A stretch of 64,000 nt of DNA from Leifsonia sp. Leaf336 (GTDB taxonomy: Bacteria > Actinomycetota > Actinomycetes > Actinomycetales > Microbacteriaceae). The position numbers and the translations under genes are program-made. The notes under the pieces are model-generated. The model was not told the DNA's origin. It ran no database searches and saw only the letters and a program-made list of their open reading frames with translations. Position 1 is the first letter of the stretch. Every line of letters starts with the position of its first letter. Where the stretch lies: the NCBI RefSeq assembly GCF_001423695.1, contig NZ_LMOZ01000003.1, positions 415,018 to 479,017 on the forward strand, read 5' to 3'. This document shows, piece by piece, positions 30,879-38,754 of this stretch.

Positions 30879-31655
30879 ATGACCTCGATCACCGAACGCG
30901 GCGCCGAGCTGCGCCGACTGCACGACGCCACCGAGCTGCTCCAGGTCGTCAACGTGTGGGATGCGATCAGCGCCAAGGCCGTCGCAGCCCTCCCGGAGAC
31001 GCGGGCACTGGCAACGGCCAGCCACTCCATCGCCGCAACGCTGGGCTATGAGGACGGCGAACGCATCCCGCGCGAGCTCATGCTCGACATGGTCGGCCGG
31101 ATCGTCGCGACGACCGACCTCCCCGTCAGCGCCGATCTCGAGGCCGGCTACGGCAACGCGGGCGAGACGATCCGGCGGGCGATCGGCGTCGGCGTGGTCG
31201 GTGCGAACCTCGAAGACCAGGTGCGCCCCTTCGACGAGGCCGTCGCCGCCGTGCGCGCTGCCGTCGCCGCGGCGGAGGCGGAGGGCGTGCCGTTCGCGCT
31301 CAACGCCCGCACCGACGTCTGGATCCGGGACGCGTTCCCGACGGCCGACGAAAAGACCGAGGAGGCCATCCGGCGCGGCCGGGCCTTCCTCGACGAAGGC
31401 GCGACCTGCGTATTCGTGCCGGGACGGCTCGACGAGGAGACGGTGTCTCGGCTGGTCGGCGGCCTGGGCGATCGCAAGCTCAGCGTCATCGCCGTGCCCG
31501 GCTCCCTCTCCCCCGCCCGGCTGCACGAGCTCGGCGTGGCCCGTGTCTCGTACGGCCCGTGGACGCAGCGTGTCGCGCTCGCCGCGTTGCAGCGCACGGC
31601 GGCGGAGCTCTACGCGGGCGGGGAACTGCCCGACGCCATTCCCGTCCTGAACTGA
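30879..31655 (+). CDS. isocitrate lyase/PEP mutase-family protein
   Basis: TIM-barrel enzyme of 258 residues acting on C-C or C-P bonds of oxyacids. Metal-binding DLEAGYG (86-92), GANLEDQ (about 110) and LNARTD are present. The KKCGH loop that defines isocitrate lyase and methylisocitrate lyase is absent, so it belongs to the less characterised subgroup often called oxaloacetate/carboxyphosphonoenolpyruvate mutase-like. The AcuI-type gene follows after 49 bases and may be co-transcribed. Confidence 0.85.
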   Translation: MTSITERGAELRRLHDATELLQVVNVWDAISAKAVAALPETRALATASHSIAATLGYEDGERIPRELMLDMVGRIVATTDLPVSADLEAGYGNAGETIRRAIGVGVVGANLEDQVRPFDEAVAAVRAAVAAAEAEGVPFALNARTDVWIRDAFPTADEKTEEAIRRGRAFLDEGATCVFVPGRLDEETVSRLVGGLGDRKLSVIAVPGSLSPARLHELGVARVSYGPWTQRVALAALQRTAAELYAGGELPDAIPVLN

Positions 31656-31704
31656 CGCGTCCGCACTGACACCCGATCCGAAACGCACCGACCGAAGGAG
31701 AGCC

Positions 31705-32727
31705 ATGGGCGACTTCCGCGCCATCGTCATCGAGCAGGAGACCGAGGGCAGCCGCATCCTCGCCCACACCGCGGAGGTCCGGCAGCTGACGGACGCGTTC
31801 CTGATGCCGGGCGAGGTGACGGTCGCCGTCGAGTTCTCCGATCTCAACTACAAGGACGGTCTGGCGATCGCCGGGCGACCGGGCGTCGCGCGGGTGTCGC
31901 CGCTCATCCCCGGCATCGACCTGGTGGGAGTCGTCGAGTCGTCGGAGGACCCGCGCTGGCAGCCGGGAGACCGCGTCGTCCTGAACGGGGACGGCATCGG
32001 CGAGAGCCACCACGGCGGGCTCGCCGAGCGGGCTCGCGTGCGCGGCGATGCTCTCGTCCGGGTGCCCGACACCCTCCTGAACGAGCAGGCGGCGGCCATC
32101 GGCACGGCCGGCTTCACCGCGATGCTCGCCGTTCTCGCCCTGGAGCGAAACGGCGTCGATCCCGACCACGTGCGCTCGTCCGGGTCGAGCGTGCTGGTCA
32201 CGGGCGCGGCGGGAGGTGTCGGCTCGGTCGCGGTGTCCCTCCTGGCGAAACTGGGATACCCGGTTACCGCCTCCACCGGCCGCACGGAGGAGCAGGGCGG
32301 CTACCTGACCGACCTCGGTGCCACGGAGATCATCGACCGGGCGGAGCTCGCCGACCCCGGGCGGCCCCTGCAGACGCAGCGCTGGGCTGGAGCGATCGAC
32401 TCCGTCGGCAGCCACACGCTGGCGAACGTGCTCGCGCAGACCCGGTACGGCGGCACGGTCGCCGCCTGCGGGCTGGCGCAGGGCGGCGACCTCCCCACGA
32501 CGGTCATGCCGTTCATCCTGCGCGGCGTCACGCTGACGGGCATCAACTCCGTGGAGGCCCCTCCGGCGCTCCGCGAGGCGGCCTGGCGACGACTCGCCAC
32601 CGATCTCGACGAGGAGGCACTGGCGGCGATGACCCGGTTCATCCCGCTCGCCGAGGCCGTCCCGGCCGCCGAGGACATCCTGGCGGGCCGCTTGCATGGG
32701 CGCACCGTCGTCGATGTCCGGGCCTGA
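31705..32727 (+). CDS. AcuI/YhdH-type acryloyl-CoA reductase, quinone oxidoreductase family
   Basis: NADPH-dependent medium-chain reductase of 340 residues without zinc-binding cysteines. The N-terminal catalytic domain contains FSDLNYKDGLA and PGIDLVG; the nucleotide-binding domain has GAAGGVGSVAVSLLA (about 168-182). These are characteristic of the YhdH/AcuI group, which reduces acryloyl-CoA to propionyl-CoA. AAGGAGAGCC precedes the ATG. The link to propionate metabolism, with prpC elsewhere in the window, is inference. Confidence 0.87.
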   Translation: MGDFRAIVIEQETEGSRILAHTAEVRQLTDAFLMPGEVTVAVEFSDLNYKDGLAIAGRPGVARVSPLIPGIDLVGVVESSEDPRWQPGDRVVLNGDGIGESHHGGLAERARVRGDALVRVPDTLLNEQAAAIGTAGFTAMLAVLALERNGVDPDHVRSSGSSVLVTGAAGGVGSVAVSLLAKLGYPVTASTGRTEEQGGYLTDLGATEIIDRAELADPGRPLQTQRWAGAIDSVGSHTLANVLAQTRYGGTVAACGLAQGGDLPTTVMPFILRGVTLTGINSVEAPPALREAAWRRLATDLDEEALAAMTRFIPLAEAVPAAEDILAGRLHGRTVVDVRA

Positions 32728-32742
32728 CCTCCACCCCTGCCG

Positions 32743-32748
32743 TAGGCT
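32743..32748 (+). promoter_or_regulatory. -10 box of the first DUF1304 gene, leaderless
   Basis: TAGGCT six bases before the ATG at 32755. Confidence 0.5.
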
Positions 32749-32754
32749 GACCGC

Positions 32755-33135
32755 ATGATCGTGCTCGCGACCGTCGTCGTCACCCTGGCCGCAGCTCTGC
32801 ACATCGGGATCTTCGTGATGGAGAGCGTCGCCTGGGCGCGGCCCGCTATCTGGAAGCGCTTCGGCGTCGCCGACCAGGCCGCGGCCGACACCACCCGGCC
32901 GATGGCCTACAACCAGGGCTTCTACAACCTGTTCCTCGCGATCGGCGCGATCATCGGGCTGATCCTGTTCGGAGTCGGCCTGCACGCCGCCGGGCTCGCG
33001 CTCATCTACTTCACCATGGCGAGCATGCTCGCCGCGTCGATCGTGCTCGTGACCACGGGCCGCGGCTACCTCCGCCCGGCGATCATCCAGGGCGTGCTGC
33101 CGCTGATCGGCATCGTGCTGATGCTGTTCTCCTGA
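32755..33135 (+). CDS. DUF1304 membrane protein, copy 1
   Basis: Small integral membrane protein of 126 residues with four hydrophobic spans. The family signature RPMAYNQGFYNLFLA (about 48-62) is shared almost exactly with the protein at 34416. Other shared segments are MES near 21 and LVTTGRGY near 100. Function is unknown. Convergent with the FAD monooxygenase gene. Confidence 0.9.
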   Translation: MIVLATVVVTLAAALHIGIFVMESVAWARPAIWKRFGVADQAAADTTRPMAYNQGFYNLFLAIGAIIGLILFGVGLHAAGLALIYFTMASMLAASIVLVTTGRGYLRPAIIQGVLPLIGIVLMLFS

Positions 33136-33170
33136 CGCGCCGCTCTCCTGACGCGCGGCCGGCGGCCGGG

Positions 33171-34391
33171 TCAGCGGAGTTCGGGCGCGACCGATTCGGG
33201 TCGCAGCCCGCGTCCGATCAGCTGCGCGGTGAAGCGCTGCGCGAACGGTGTCGCGGCGGCGATCGCCAGCCGCATCGCGGGAGACGGCGGTGACGCCAGG
33301 ATCGGGCCGGCGCCCGGCCGAGTGAGGCGACGGTGCGCCGCCAGCTGGATGCGCTGCATCCACTCCACCGGAGGCAGCCGCCGCCGCTGCAGTGCGTCCA
33401 GCAGCCGCAGATCGACCGGGCCGGAGCGCAGCGGAGTCGCGAGAGCGTTGGCCGTCGCCACGGCATCCTGCACGGCGTAGTTGACGCCGACGCCGAACGC
33501 CGGGGACATCGCGTGCGCTGCGTCGCCGATCGCGAGGAACCCGTGCCGATACCACCGCGGAAGGCGGTCGATCTGCACGCTCAGCAGTCTGAGCGACTCC
33601 CAGTCCGTGATCGTCTCCAACGACTCCCGCAGGAACGGCGCCGCACCAGAGACGGCGGACCGGAACGCGGGGAGGCCGGCCTCGCGCAGAGCGTCGATGC
33701 CGCCCTTCGCGATCACCAGCCCGGTCTGGAAGTAGTCGCCGCGATCGATCGTGACGACCATCGCGCCCCCACCGAGATACGCGAGCGTCGACGGCTGCGT
33801 GTCCGCCGGCTTGGGCAACCGGAACCAGATGACGTCGATGGGCACCCCGAAGCGACGGGGGCGGAGGCCGGCTGCGGCACGGAGCACCGAGTCGCGACCA
33901 TCGGCCGCCACGGTGAGATCAGCCTCCACTCGCAGCCCGCCCTCCGGCCCGCGTGCCTCGAGCCCGCGCACGACGTCGCCCTCCCGGATCAGATCGGTGG
34001 CCTCGGTCTGCAGCAGGAGCCGGAAGTTCGGATACCGTTCGGCTTCCTGAGCGAGGAAGGTCAGGAAGTCCCACTGCGGCGCAAGGACGAGGAAGTCGTC
34101 CGGCGGCTTCAGCCTCCCGAAGTCGATCGGGTGCAACCGGGTGCCGTCGACGACCGCGTCGAGCGTGCGGATGCTGGTGTGCGGGAGGCCGAGGAACGCG
34201 TCGCGCAGCCCCAGCTCGCCGAGCACCCCGACCGTCGACGGATGGATGGTGTCGCCACGGAAGTCGCGGAAGAAGTCGGCGTGCTTCTCGAGCACGACGA
34301 CGTCGAGACCGGAACGCGCGAGGAGGAGGCCGAGCATCATGCCCGCCGGGCCGCCACCGGAGATGGCGCAGGACGCCTGCATCACTTCCAT
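33171..34391 (-). CDS. FAD-dependent monooxygenase
   Basis: PHBH-fold flavoprotein of 406 residues. The dinucleotide motif ISGGGPAGMMLGLLLARSG starts the protein; a DG motif (AADGRDSVLR) lies near 170; and the FAD ribityl motif GDAAHAMSPAFGVGVN begins at 289. It is predicted to hydroxylate an aromatic or related compound with NAD(P)H; the substrate is unknown. ATG 34391 is eight bases from a TACGCT box; MQAS at 34382 is the alternative start. It shares an extremely short divergent region with DUF1304 copy 2. Confidence 0.88.
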   Translation of the reverse strand: MEVMQASCAISGGGPAGMMLGLLLARSGLDVVVLEKHADFFRDFRGDTIHPSTVGVLGELGLRDAFLGLPHTSIRTLDAVVDGTRLHPIDFGRLKPPDDFLVLAPQWDFLTFLAQEAERYPNFRLLLQTEATDLIREGDVVRGLEARGPEGGLRVEADLTVAADGRDSVLRAAAGLRPRRFGVPIDVIWFRLPKPADTQPSTLAYLGGGAMVVTIDRGDYFQTGLVIAKGGIDALREAGLPAFRSAVSGAAPFLRESLETITDWESLRLLSVQIDRLPRWYRHGFLAIGDAAHAMSPAFGVGVNYAVQDAVATANALATPLRSGPVDLRLLDALQRRRLPPVEWMQRIQLAAHRRLTRPGAGPILASPPSPAMRLAIAAATPFAQRFTAQLIGRGLRPESVAPELR

Positions 34392-34399
34392 GATCCCGA

Positions 34400-34405
34400 A
34401 GCGTA
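34400..34405 (-). promoter_or_regulatory. -10 box of the FAD monooxygenase, near-leaderless
   Basis: TACGCT on the minus strand, eight bases before the ATG. It shares two bases (34404-34405) with the opposite -10 box. Confidence 0.45.
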
Positions 34406-34409
34406 TCCT
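34404..34409 (+). promoter_or_regulatory. -10 box of DUF1304 copy 2, leaderless
   Basis: TATCCT six bases before the ATG at 34416, overlapping the opposing TACGCT box. Confidence 0.55.
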
Positions 34410-34415
34410 CCCCAC

Positions 34416-34805
34416 ATGGCGATCATCGGATCCGTTCTCATCGCGCTCGCGGTGGTCGTGCACCTCGTGTTCTTCGCTATGGAGAGCATGCTGTGGTCGT
34501 CACCGAACGTCTGGCGCCGATTCGGGATCGCCGACCAGCGGGACGCCGACGTCGTACGCCCGATGGCGTACAACCAGGGCTTCTACAATCTCTTCCTCGC
34601 CGCCGGCGGCGCGGTCGGCCTGGTGCTGTACTGGACGACGCTGCGGCACGTCGGTTTCGGACTGATCTTCTTCACCGGCACGTGCATGGTGCTCGCCGCG
34701 ATGGTGCTGCTCACGACCGGCCGGCGCTACTGGCGCGCAGCACTGGTGCAGGGGCTCCCGCCGCTGGTCGCGCTGGTCGTGCTCTCGCTCGGGCACGCGG
34801 GGTGA
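34416..34805 (+). CDS. DUF1304 membrane protein, copy 2
   Basis: Four-span membrane protein of 129 residues, clearly paralogous to the one at 32755: both have FxMES near 20, a WRRFGIADQ/WKRFGVADQ step, RPMAYNQGFYNLFLA and LLTTGRRY. The two copies stand on either side of the FAD monooxygenase gene. Function is unknown. Confidence 0.9.
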   Translation: MAIIGSVLIALAVVVHLVFFAMESMLWSSPNVWRRFGIADQRDADVVRPMAYNQGFYNLFLAAGGAVGLVLYWTTLRHVGFGLIFFTGTCMVLAAMVLLTTGRRYWRAALVQGLPPLVALVVLSLGHAG

Positions 34806-34809
34806 GCAG

Positions 34810-35196
34810 CTAGTCGATGATCTCGCCGTCGGCCGGGATCTCGTTGACGTCGACGCGCAGCGCCTCCACGAGCTTCGCAGCGTGCGGCGTCGAGACGATG
34901 ACGCGCGAGAACTCCTCGCCGTCGAGGTCGACCACGACGGCGGCGCGCTGCTTGCCCTTGATGAGCAGGAAGTCCTTGCCTCCGTGGAACTTCCAGGTGC
35001 CGACCGAGAGCGTGAGCGGAACGGCGGCGCCCGGTGCGCGGATGCCCCGGATCCAGATCCACGGGTCTTCGGTGATGGCAACCGACCGGATGCTGTCGCG
35101 GGGGATCACCAGATCGTCCCTGCGCATCGACAGCACCTTCTCGGCCCGCGTGAGATGGATCTCCAGGCGGTCGGGGTGAACGTGCAGGTCGGCCAT
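34810..35196 (-). CDS. uncharacterised protein, PH-like fold suspected
   Basis: 128-residue cytosolic protein without a recognised catalytic motif. It is mostly alternating beta-type sequence (LEIHLTRAEKVLSM, SIRSVAITEDPWIWIRG, GGKDFLLIKGKQ) with an acidic C-terminus, which suggests a PH-like barrel; this is inference. Its stop is five bases from that of DUF1304 copy 2 (convergent). A CAGGAT stretch lies six bases before the ATG, a weak match to the leaderless pattern of this genome. Confidence 0.72.
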   Translation of the reverse strand: MADLHVHPDRLEIHLTRAEKVLSMRRDDLVIPRDSIRSVAITEDPWIWIRGIRAPGAAVPLTLSVGTWKFHGGKDFLLIKGKQRAAVVVDLDGEEFSRVIVSTPHAAKLVEALRVDVNEIPADGEIID

Positions 35197-35323
35197 AGGT
35201 CTATCCTGCCCGGCGGCCGCCGTCGGTGGGGGTCGTGAATCTCACAAAGCCATAACCGTTGCCTTGGAGGGCAGGCGCGGAGGCCGCCGTCAACTCTCAT
35301 GATCCGGTCGCGCGCGTGCCATG

Positions 35324-35329
35324 TATCCT
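35324..35329 (+). promoter_or_regulatory. -10 box of the ROK regulator, leaderless
   Basis: TATCCT seven bases before the GTG at 35337. This decides the start against a longer open frame from 35259. Confidence 0.55.
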
Positions 35330-35336
35330 TCTCGTC

Positions 35337-36518
35337 GTGGCAACGCAGCGGCGGACTCCGGGCTCGCAGACTTCACTTCGTGAAGCCAACCGGGCTCGAA
35401 TCGTCGACGCCATCAAAAAGCACGGAGGTCTGACCCAGGTCGAACTGGCAGGCGCGACCGGCCTCTCGCCGGCCACGGTCTCGAACATCGTCAAGGAGCT
35501 GTCGACCTCCGGAGTGCTGCACACCGCGCAGAGCATCCGCTCCGGTCGCCGTGCCCAGCACGTGACCCTCGCGCACGCGCTCGGCCTCGTCGTCGGGGTG
35601 CACTTCTCTACGCGCCACCTCCGGGTCGCGCTCGCCGACGTCGCCAACACGGTGGTGGCCGAGAACCACATGCCGCTGGCGAAGGACCACCGGGCGGACA
35701 ACGAGCTCGACAAGGTCTCGATGCTGCTGACCGACATGCTCGACTCGGTCGACGCGTCGCGCGACGAGGTGCTCGCCGTCGGCCTGGCGGTGCCCGCGCC
35801 GCTCGACCGCGCCACCGGCACCATCGCCCGCAGCGGCATCATGCGCGGCTGGGACGGCGTGGTCATCGCCGACGCCCTCGAGCGACGAGTCAAACGGCCG
35901 GTGTTCATCGACAACGCGGCGAACCTCACGGCGCTCGCGGAGTCGCGGCTCGGCGCCGGGCGCGGCAAGCGCACGACGATCACGCTCGACCTGGGCGACG
36001 GGATCGGCGCGGGGCTGCTGCTCAACGGCCAGCTCTTCCGCGGGAACAACGGTGTCGCCGGCGAGTTCGGCCACACCACGATCCGCGAGAACGGCCCGCT
36101 GTGCCGGTGCGGCAACCGCGGCTGCCTGGAGGCGCTCGCCGGAGGTCCCGCCATCCTCGACGAGCTGCGCGACCACCTCGGCAGCCTCAAGCTGGGCGAC
36201 GTCGTGCTGCAGGCGATGGCGGGCGACGCGCGCTGCATCCGCGCCATCGCCGATGCGGGCAAGCACATCGGGGTGGCCACGGCGAATCTGTGCAACCTCC
36301 TCGACCCCGAGCGCGTCGTCGTCGGCGGCGAGCTGGCGCGGGCGGGCGAGCTGCTGCTCGGCCCGATGCGCCACGCTGTGGAGCGCTCGATCATCGTGAA
36401 CGAGGACCTGATGCCCGACATCGTCCAGGGGCAGCTCGGGGTACGCGCCGCGACTCTGGGAGCGGTCGCCCACGCCGTCGACAGCCTCTCGATCACCAGC
36501 GTCGGGGTCGCCGTGTGA
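35337..36518 (+). CDS. ROK-family transcriptional regulator (XylR-like)
   Basis: Sugar-responsive repressor of 393 residues. An N-terminal winged helix (about 10-75) includes TQVELAGATGLSPATVSNIV as recognition helices. The ROK sugar-binding domain has DLGDGIGAGLLL and the zinc signature C256, C258 and C263 in CRCGNRGCLE. It lies directly upstream of a xylose-type ABC importer on the same strand and is the likely repressor of it; a palindrome at 36579-36590 is a candidate operator. Confidence 0.9.
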   Translation: MATQRRTPGSQTSLREANRARIVDAIKKHGGLTQVELAGATGLSPATVSNIVKELSTSGVLHTAQSIRSGRRAQHVTLAHALGLVVGVHFSTRHLRVALADVANTVVAENHMPLAKDHRADNELDKVSMLLTDMLDSVDASRDEVLAVGLAVPAPLDRATGTIARSGIMRGWDGVVIADALERRVKRPVFIDNAANLTALAESRLGAGRGKRTTITLDLGDGIGAGLLLNGQLFRGNNGVAGEFGHTTIRENGPLCRCGNRGCLEALAGGPAILDELRDHLGSLKLGDVVLQAMAGDARCIRAIADAGKHIGVATANLCNLLDPERVVVGGELARAGELLLGPMRHAVERSIIVNEDLMPDIVQGQLGVRAATLGAVAHAVDSLSITSVGVAV

Positions 36519-36578
36519 CGCTCGGCCACCATCCCGGACGCGCCGTGCCCCCCGTCCGTGACGAACCGTTATCGAAAG

Positions 36579-36590
36579 CTTGAATTCAAG
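36579..36590. promoter_or_regulatory. palindromic operator candidate upstream of xylF
   Basis: Perfect 12-base palindrome CTTGAATTCAAG ending two bases before the -35 of xylF. Position and symmetry fit a repressor site, most simply for the adjacent ROK protein. Confidence 0.5.
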
Positions 36591-36592
36591 TA

Positions 36593-36622
36593 TTGACGCC
36601 AAGCGCGCCACACTGACACACT
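36593..36622 (+). promoter_or_regulatory. promoter of the xylose-type importer
   Basis: TTGACG (36593-36598), an 18-base gap, and CACACT (36617-36622). The -10 is weak. It leaves a leader of about 40 bases with CGGAGG before the ATG at 36668. Confidence 0.4.
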
Positions 36623-36667
36623 CAACCCAGCCGCCAACGAAGGCGGCCTCGAATCGGAGGTTTTTCA

Positions 36668-37786
36668 ATGAAGATCGCCACCAAGAGAGCGGTCGTCGCA
36701 TCCGCCGCGATCCTGGCCACAGCCCTCACTCTCACAGCATGTTCGAACGGTTCCGGCAATTCTTCGACGAACAACGCGTCGGGCGCCGCGAACGCGAAGA
36801 TCGGCCTCCTCCTCCCCGACTCGGTCACCGCTCGTTACGAGTCGGCCGACAAGCCGTTCTTCGAGGCGAAGGTCAAGGACCTCTGCTCCGGCTGCCAGGT
36901 GCTCTATGCGAACGCCGACGGCGATGCCAGCAAGCAGCAGCAGCAGGCAGAGTCCATGCTGACCCAGGGCGTCAAGGTGCTCGTCCTCGACCCGTTCGAC
37001 GGTGAGGCGGCCGCCTCGATCGTCGGCGAGGCGAAGGCCAAGAACATCCCGGTCATCTCCTATGACCGCCTCATCAACAGCCCCGACCTCAACTACTACA
37101 TCTCGTTCGACAACGAGAAGGTCGGCCAGCTGCAGGCCCAGGCGCTCGTCGACAAGCTGAAGAAGGACAACGTGGCCTCTGGCAGCGGCATCCTGATGGT
37201 CAACGGCTCGCCGACCGACAACAACGCGACCCTCTTCAAGAAGGGCGCGCACAGCGTCATCGACTCCAGCGGCTACAAGGTGCTGGCCGAGTTCGACACA
37301 CCAGGATGGGACCCCGCCAAGGCCCAGGACTGGGTGTCCGGCCAGGTCTCGCAGTTCAAGGACCAGATCAAGGGCGTCTACGCGGCCAATGACGGCACCG
37401 GCGGCGGTGCGATCGCGGCCATGAAGGCGGCCAACGTGAGCCCGCTCCCGCCGGTCACCGGTCAGGACGCCGAGCTCGCGGGCATCCAGCGGATCCTCGC
37501 CGGCGACCAGTACATGACGGTCTACAAGGCGCTCCAGCCCGAGGCCGAGCAGGCGGCTACCCTCGCCGTCGCTCTGACGAAGGGCCAGAAGCCGTCCGAG
37601 AAGACCACCGAGGTCGCCACGGCGGGCGGCGCGAAGATCGCGTCGATCCTGTTGAACCCGGTCGCGGTCACCACGGACAACATCGAGTCCACGGTCGTGA
37701 AGGACAACTTCTACGGCCCCGACTCCGCCTCGAAGATCTGCACCCCGGACTACAAGGCGGATTGCGACAAGTACGGCATCAAGTAA
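36668..37786 (+). CDS. xylF: xylose-type sugar-binding lipoprotein XylF
   Basis: Periplasmic-binding-type lipoprotein of 372 residues, lipid cysteine C25 in TLTACSNG. Conserved with E. coli XylF: ISFDNEKVGQLQAQALVD, the SPTDNNATLFKKG block, GQDAELAGIQRI and MTVYK, which together point to D-xylose or a similar pentose. Cysteine pairs DLCSGC and the C-terminal CTPDYKADC may form disulfides outside the cell. First gene of the importer operon; CGGAGG stands ahead of the ATG. Confidence 0.88.
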   Translation: MKIATKRAVVASAAILATALTLTACSNGSGNSSTNNASGAANAKIGLLLPDSVTARYESADKPFFEAKVKDLCSGCQVLYANADGDASKQQQQAESMLTQGVKVLVLDPFDGEAAASIVGEAKAKNIPVISYDRLINSPDLNYYISFDNEKVGQLQAQALVDKLKKDNVASGSGILMVNGSPTDNNATLFKKGAHSVIDSSGYKVLAEFDTPGWDPAKAQDWVSGQVSQFKDQIKGVYAANDGTGGGAIAAMKAANVSPLPPVTGQDAELAGIQRILAGDQYMTVYKALQPEAEQAATLAVALTKGQKPSEKTTEVATAGGAKIASILLNPVAVTTDNIESTVVKDNFYGPDSASKICTPDYKADCDKYGIK

Positions 37787-37800
37787 CCCGAGAGCACTAC

Positions 37801-37846
37801 CCACCCGGCCTGGGAGGCGGACATCCGCCCCTCCCAGGCCGGGTGG
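37801..37846 (+). terminator. long hairpin between xylF and xylG
   Basis: A 17-base perfect stem (CCACCCGGCCTGGGAGG and its complement), extended by CGG/CCG near the loop, without a T-run. It starts 14 bases past the xylF stop. It probably stabilises the xylF mRNA or attenuates downstream genes, giving more binding protein than transporter. Confidence 0.7.
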
Positions 37847-37908
37847 TTCCGCCATACAGTTAGCCCAGTAGCACGCGAACGATCGCGTCAGGCCCGAAGG
37901 AGAACGCC

Positions 37909-38754
37909 GTGACGATGGAATCCGCGGTAACCGACCAGGAGCCCTCCAGCCGAGAGCCCGTCCTCTCGCTCCGAGGCGTCTCGAAGGGATTCGGCGCCGT
38001 CCAGGCGCTCACCGACATCCACCTCGACGTGTATCCCGGCGAAGTGGTCGCCCTCGTCGGAGACAACGGAGCGGGAAAGTCCACCCTGGTGAAGATCCTC
38101 GCCGGCGTGCACCCGCAGGACTCCGGCACCATCACGTTCGACGGCCAGGACGTCCACATCCCGTCGCCCTCCGCCTCCCGCGCGCTCGGAATCGCGACCG
38201 TGTTCCAGGACCTCGCGCTCTGCGACAACCTCGACGTGGTGTCCAACCTGTTCCTCGGGCGCGAGATCACGCGCGGAACCCTCGACGAGGAGGAGATGGA
38301 GAAGCGGTCGTGGAGCCTCCTCCGGCAGCTCTCCGCGCGCATCCCGTCGGTGCGGATCGCGGTCGCATCGCTCTCGGGAGGTCAGCGCCAGACGGTCGCG
38401 ATCGCGCGCTCCCTGATCGGCGACCCGCGCATCGTCATCCTCGACGAGCCGACCGCCGCTCTCGGCGTCGCTCAGACCGCCGAGGTCCTCAACCTCATCG
38501 AGCGTCTCCGGGAACGCGGTCTCGGGGTGCTCCTCATCAGCCACAACATGGCCGACGTGCAGGCGGTGGCCGATCGCGTCGCCGTGCTCCGGCTCGGCCG
38601 CAACAACGGGGACTTCCGGGTTCCCGACGTCAGCTACGAAGAGATCATCTCGGCGATCACCGGTGCGACCGACAATGTCGTCGCACAGCGTGCCGAACGC
38701 ATCGAAGAGCGCGTCGAGCTCAACGAGCGCACGGAAGGGAAGCAGGACCGATGA
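37909..38754 (+). CDS. xylG: sugar ABC transporter ATP-binding protein, single domain
   Basis: ATPase of 281 residues. Walker A GDNGAGKST (51-59), signature LSGGQ (155-159) and Walker B VILDE (176-180) are intact. Only one nucleotide-binding domain is present, whereas E. coli XylG has two in about 510 residues; it must work as a homodimer, as in FrcA-type systems. GTG 37909 follows GAAGGAGAA. The last codons overlap the permease start (ATGA). Confidence 0.88.
   Translation: MTMESAVTDQEPSSREPVLSLRGVSKGFGAVQALTDIHLDVYPGEVVALVGDNGAGKSTLVKILAGVHPQDSGTITFDGQDVHIPSPSASRALGIATVFQDLALCDNLDVVSNLFLGREITRGTLDEEEMEKRSWSLLRQLSARIPSVRIAVASLSGGQRQTVAIARSLIGDPRIVILDEPTAALGVAQTAEVLNLIERLRERGLGVLLISHNMADVQAVADRVAVLRLGRNNGDFRVPDVSYEEIISAITGATDNVVAQRAERIEERVELNERTEGKQDR

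Noticed and set aside
31486-33555. 689-residue minus-strand frame
   Set aside because: Shadow of the AcuI-type and DUF1304 genes with low-complexity Arg/Gly content.
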